This document shows positions 63,115 to 64,000 of a stretch of 64,000 nt of DNA, one piece after another. The notes under the pieces are model-generated. The model had not been told where the DNA came from. It worked only from the letters and a program-made list of their open reading frames with translations, and did not search any database. The stretch is from Allolobophora icterica (Eukaryota > Annelida > Clitellata > Crassiclitellata > Lumbricidae). The stretch lies in NCBI GenBank assembly GCA_963556255.1, contig OY744615.1, positions 21,544,696-21,608,695 on the forward strand, in the 5' to 3' direction. Within the stretch, counting starts at the first letter, position 1; every line of letters begins with the position of its first letter. The translations under genes were made by a program, and so were the position numbers.

Positions 63115-64000
63115 CATACTTACGTACATACATACACATAAACATAACCACACACATATAAATACACACATACAAATATACATACATACATACACACGTA
63201 CATACATACAAACATACATACCCACATACATACGTACATATATGCATAGCATGTACATAGGTGTGTATGTATGTATGTATATACGTGTGTATGTAAGTAC
63301 CTGTTTACGTATGTATGTATGGATTATGTGTGCATGTTTGTACGTGTTTAGGTATGTATATATGTATATATTATGTACGTGTGTACGTATGTATTACATA
63401 AAATACACACGTATGTAATACATACGTACACACGTACATAATATATACATATACACATACATAAACACGTACATACATGCACACATAACCCATACATACA
63501 TACATAAACAGGTACTTACATACACACGTACATACATACATACTACATACATATTACATACGTACACACGTACATAATAAAAACATAGTATGTATGTATG
63601 TACGTGTGTATATATGTATGTATGTATGTACATACATGTACGTATGCATGTATGTATGTGCATACATGTATGTATGTATGTATGTATGTATGTATGTACG
63701 TGTGTGCATGTATGTATATACATACATCTACGTATGTATGTATGTACGTGTGTATGTATGTATGTAGGTATGTACGTGCATGTATGTACGTACATGCATG
63801 TATATATATATAACATATATATGTATGCATGTTAGTGTGTAACTGTGTATGTATGTATGTATGTATGTATGTATGTATGTATGTATGTACATACGTGTAT
63901 GTATTATACATGTATGTATGTATGTATTTATGTTTTATGTATGTTTGTATGTATATTCCGGCGAATCCCCGGAATAGCGGACCCCCGGAATAGCGGACCC
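62597..64000. mobile_element. Foldback-like element FB3, runs off the window
   Basis: Begins exactly where paralogy with copy 1 stops. The left arm has about five copies of a 16-17-bp phrase (CCGCTATTCCGGGGGT) in 62605-62684, then ATTCGTCGGAATATAC. The interior is a CATA-rich array followed by a TGTA-rich array, so the whole insert is one large inverted repeat. The right arm (from about 63952) is the complement (ATTCCGGCGAATCCCCGGAA, then TAGCGGACCCCC) and continues past the window end. It has no coding capacity. Confidence 0.72.

Overview
This is animal nuclear DNA, not a bacterial or free viral contig. It is AT-rich and intron-dominated, with split genes, GT-AG splice sites, long microsatellites and several layers of transposons. 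The host genes are class I cytokine receptors of gp130/Domeless layout. The octamer TAGGCCTA occurs at least 19 times. Together with the CR1/L2-type LINE fragments, hAT elements and Polinton, this suggests a marine invertebrate. From general familiarity I lean to an echinoderm or hemichordate, but that is an inference the sequence does not prove.

Two tandem, same-strand copies of one receptor gene frame the window. Copy 1 (positions 1-5540) enters at its left edge, so only the 3' exons are present: membrane-proximal FN3, TM helix and cytoplasmic tail. Copy 2 (18181-60427) can be read end to end as 15 exons with consistent phases, 3576 nt in total. They encode a signal peptide, an Ig-like domain, a two-domain cytokine-binding module with a WSKWS box, three more FN3 domains, a TM helix and a long serine-rich tail. 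Positions 1-8434 and 53096-62596 are paralogous across exons, introns and 3' flank. Each serves as a before/after control for insertions in the other: a hAT MITE at 3193-3382 and a solo LTR at 5989-6420 are only in copy 1; a 414-bp element at 58760-59173, expanded (AC)n and a 25-bp minisatellite are only in copy 2.

The main find is a full-length Polinton (Maverick/polintovirus-like element) at 33113-48313, 15,201 bp. It lies in the intron between the WSXWS exon and the next FN3 exon. Its 139-bp terminal inverted repeats are identical, its ends are AG...CT, and it is flanked by a perfect 6-bp target duplication, GACTGG. It carries a SAP-like ORF in frame with protein-primed DNA polymerase B, an adenovirus-type cysteine protease, two fibre/adhesin-like ORFs, a SAP/NUMOD-like protein, a double-jelly-roll major capsid protein, core or membrane-active candidates, a dUTPase-fold-like protein, a penton-like minor capsid protein, a packaging ATPase, a zinc-ribbon/PLA2 protein, a retroviral-type integrase with a chromodomain in a shifted frame, and a possible ssDNA-binding protein. 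Genes run right (33288-38724), left (40985-38774), right (41090-41578), left (45900-41626) and right (45935-48137). Perfect hairpins sit at both convergent junctions, and TATA/AAAATG-like motifs abut many start codons. Despite its young ends it shows one in-frame stop and two frame changes.

The rest is intron or intergenic DNA filled with nested mobile elements: hAT inside hAT (11798-13378), a MITE inside a LINE (20339-20676), two TIR elements inside a microsatellite inside a foldback-like element (27083-30907), other foldback-like elements (24413-25140; 62597 to the window end), LINE 3' fragments, tRNA-derived SINEs, minisatellites and long simple repeats.
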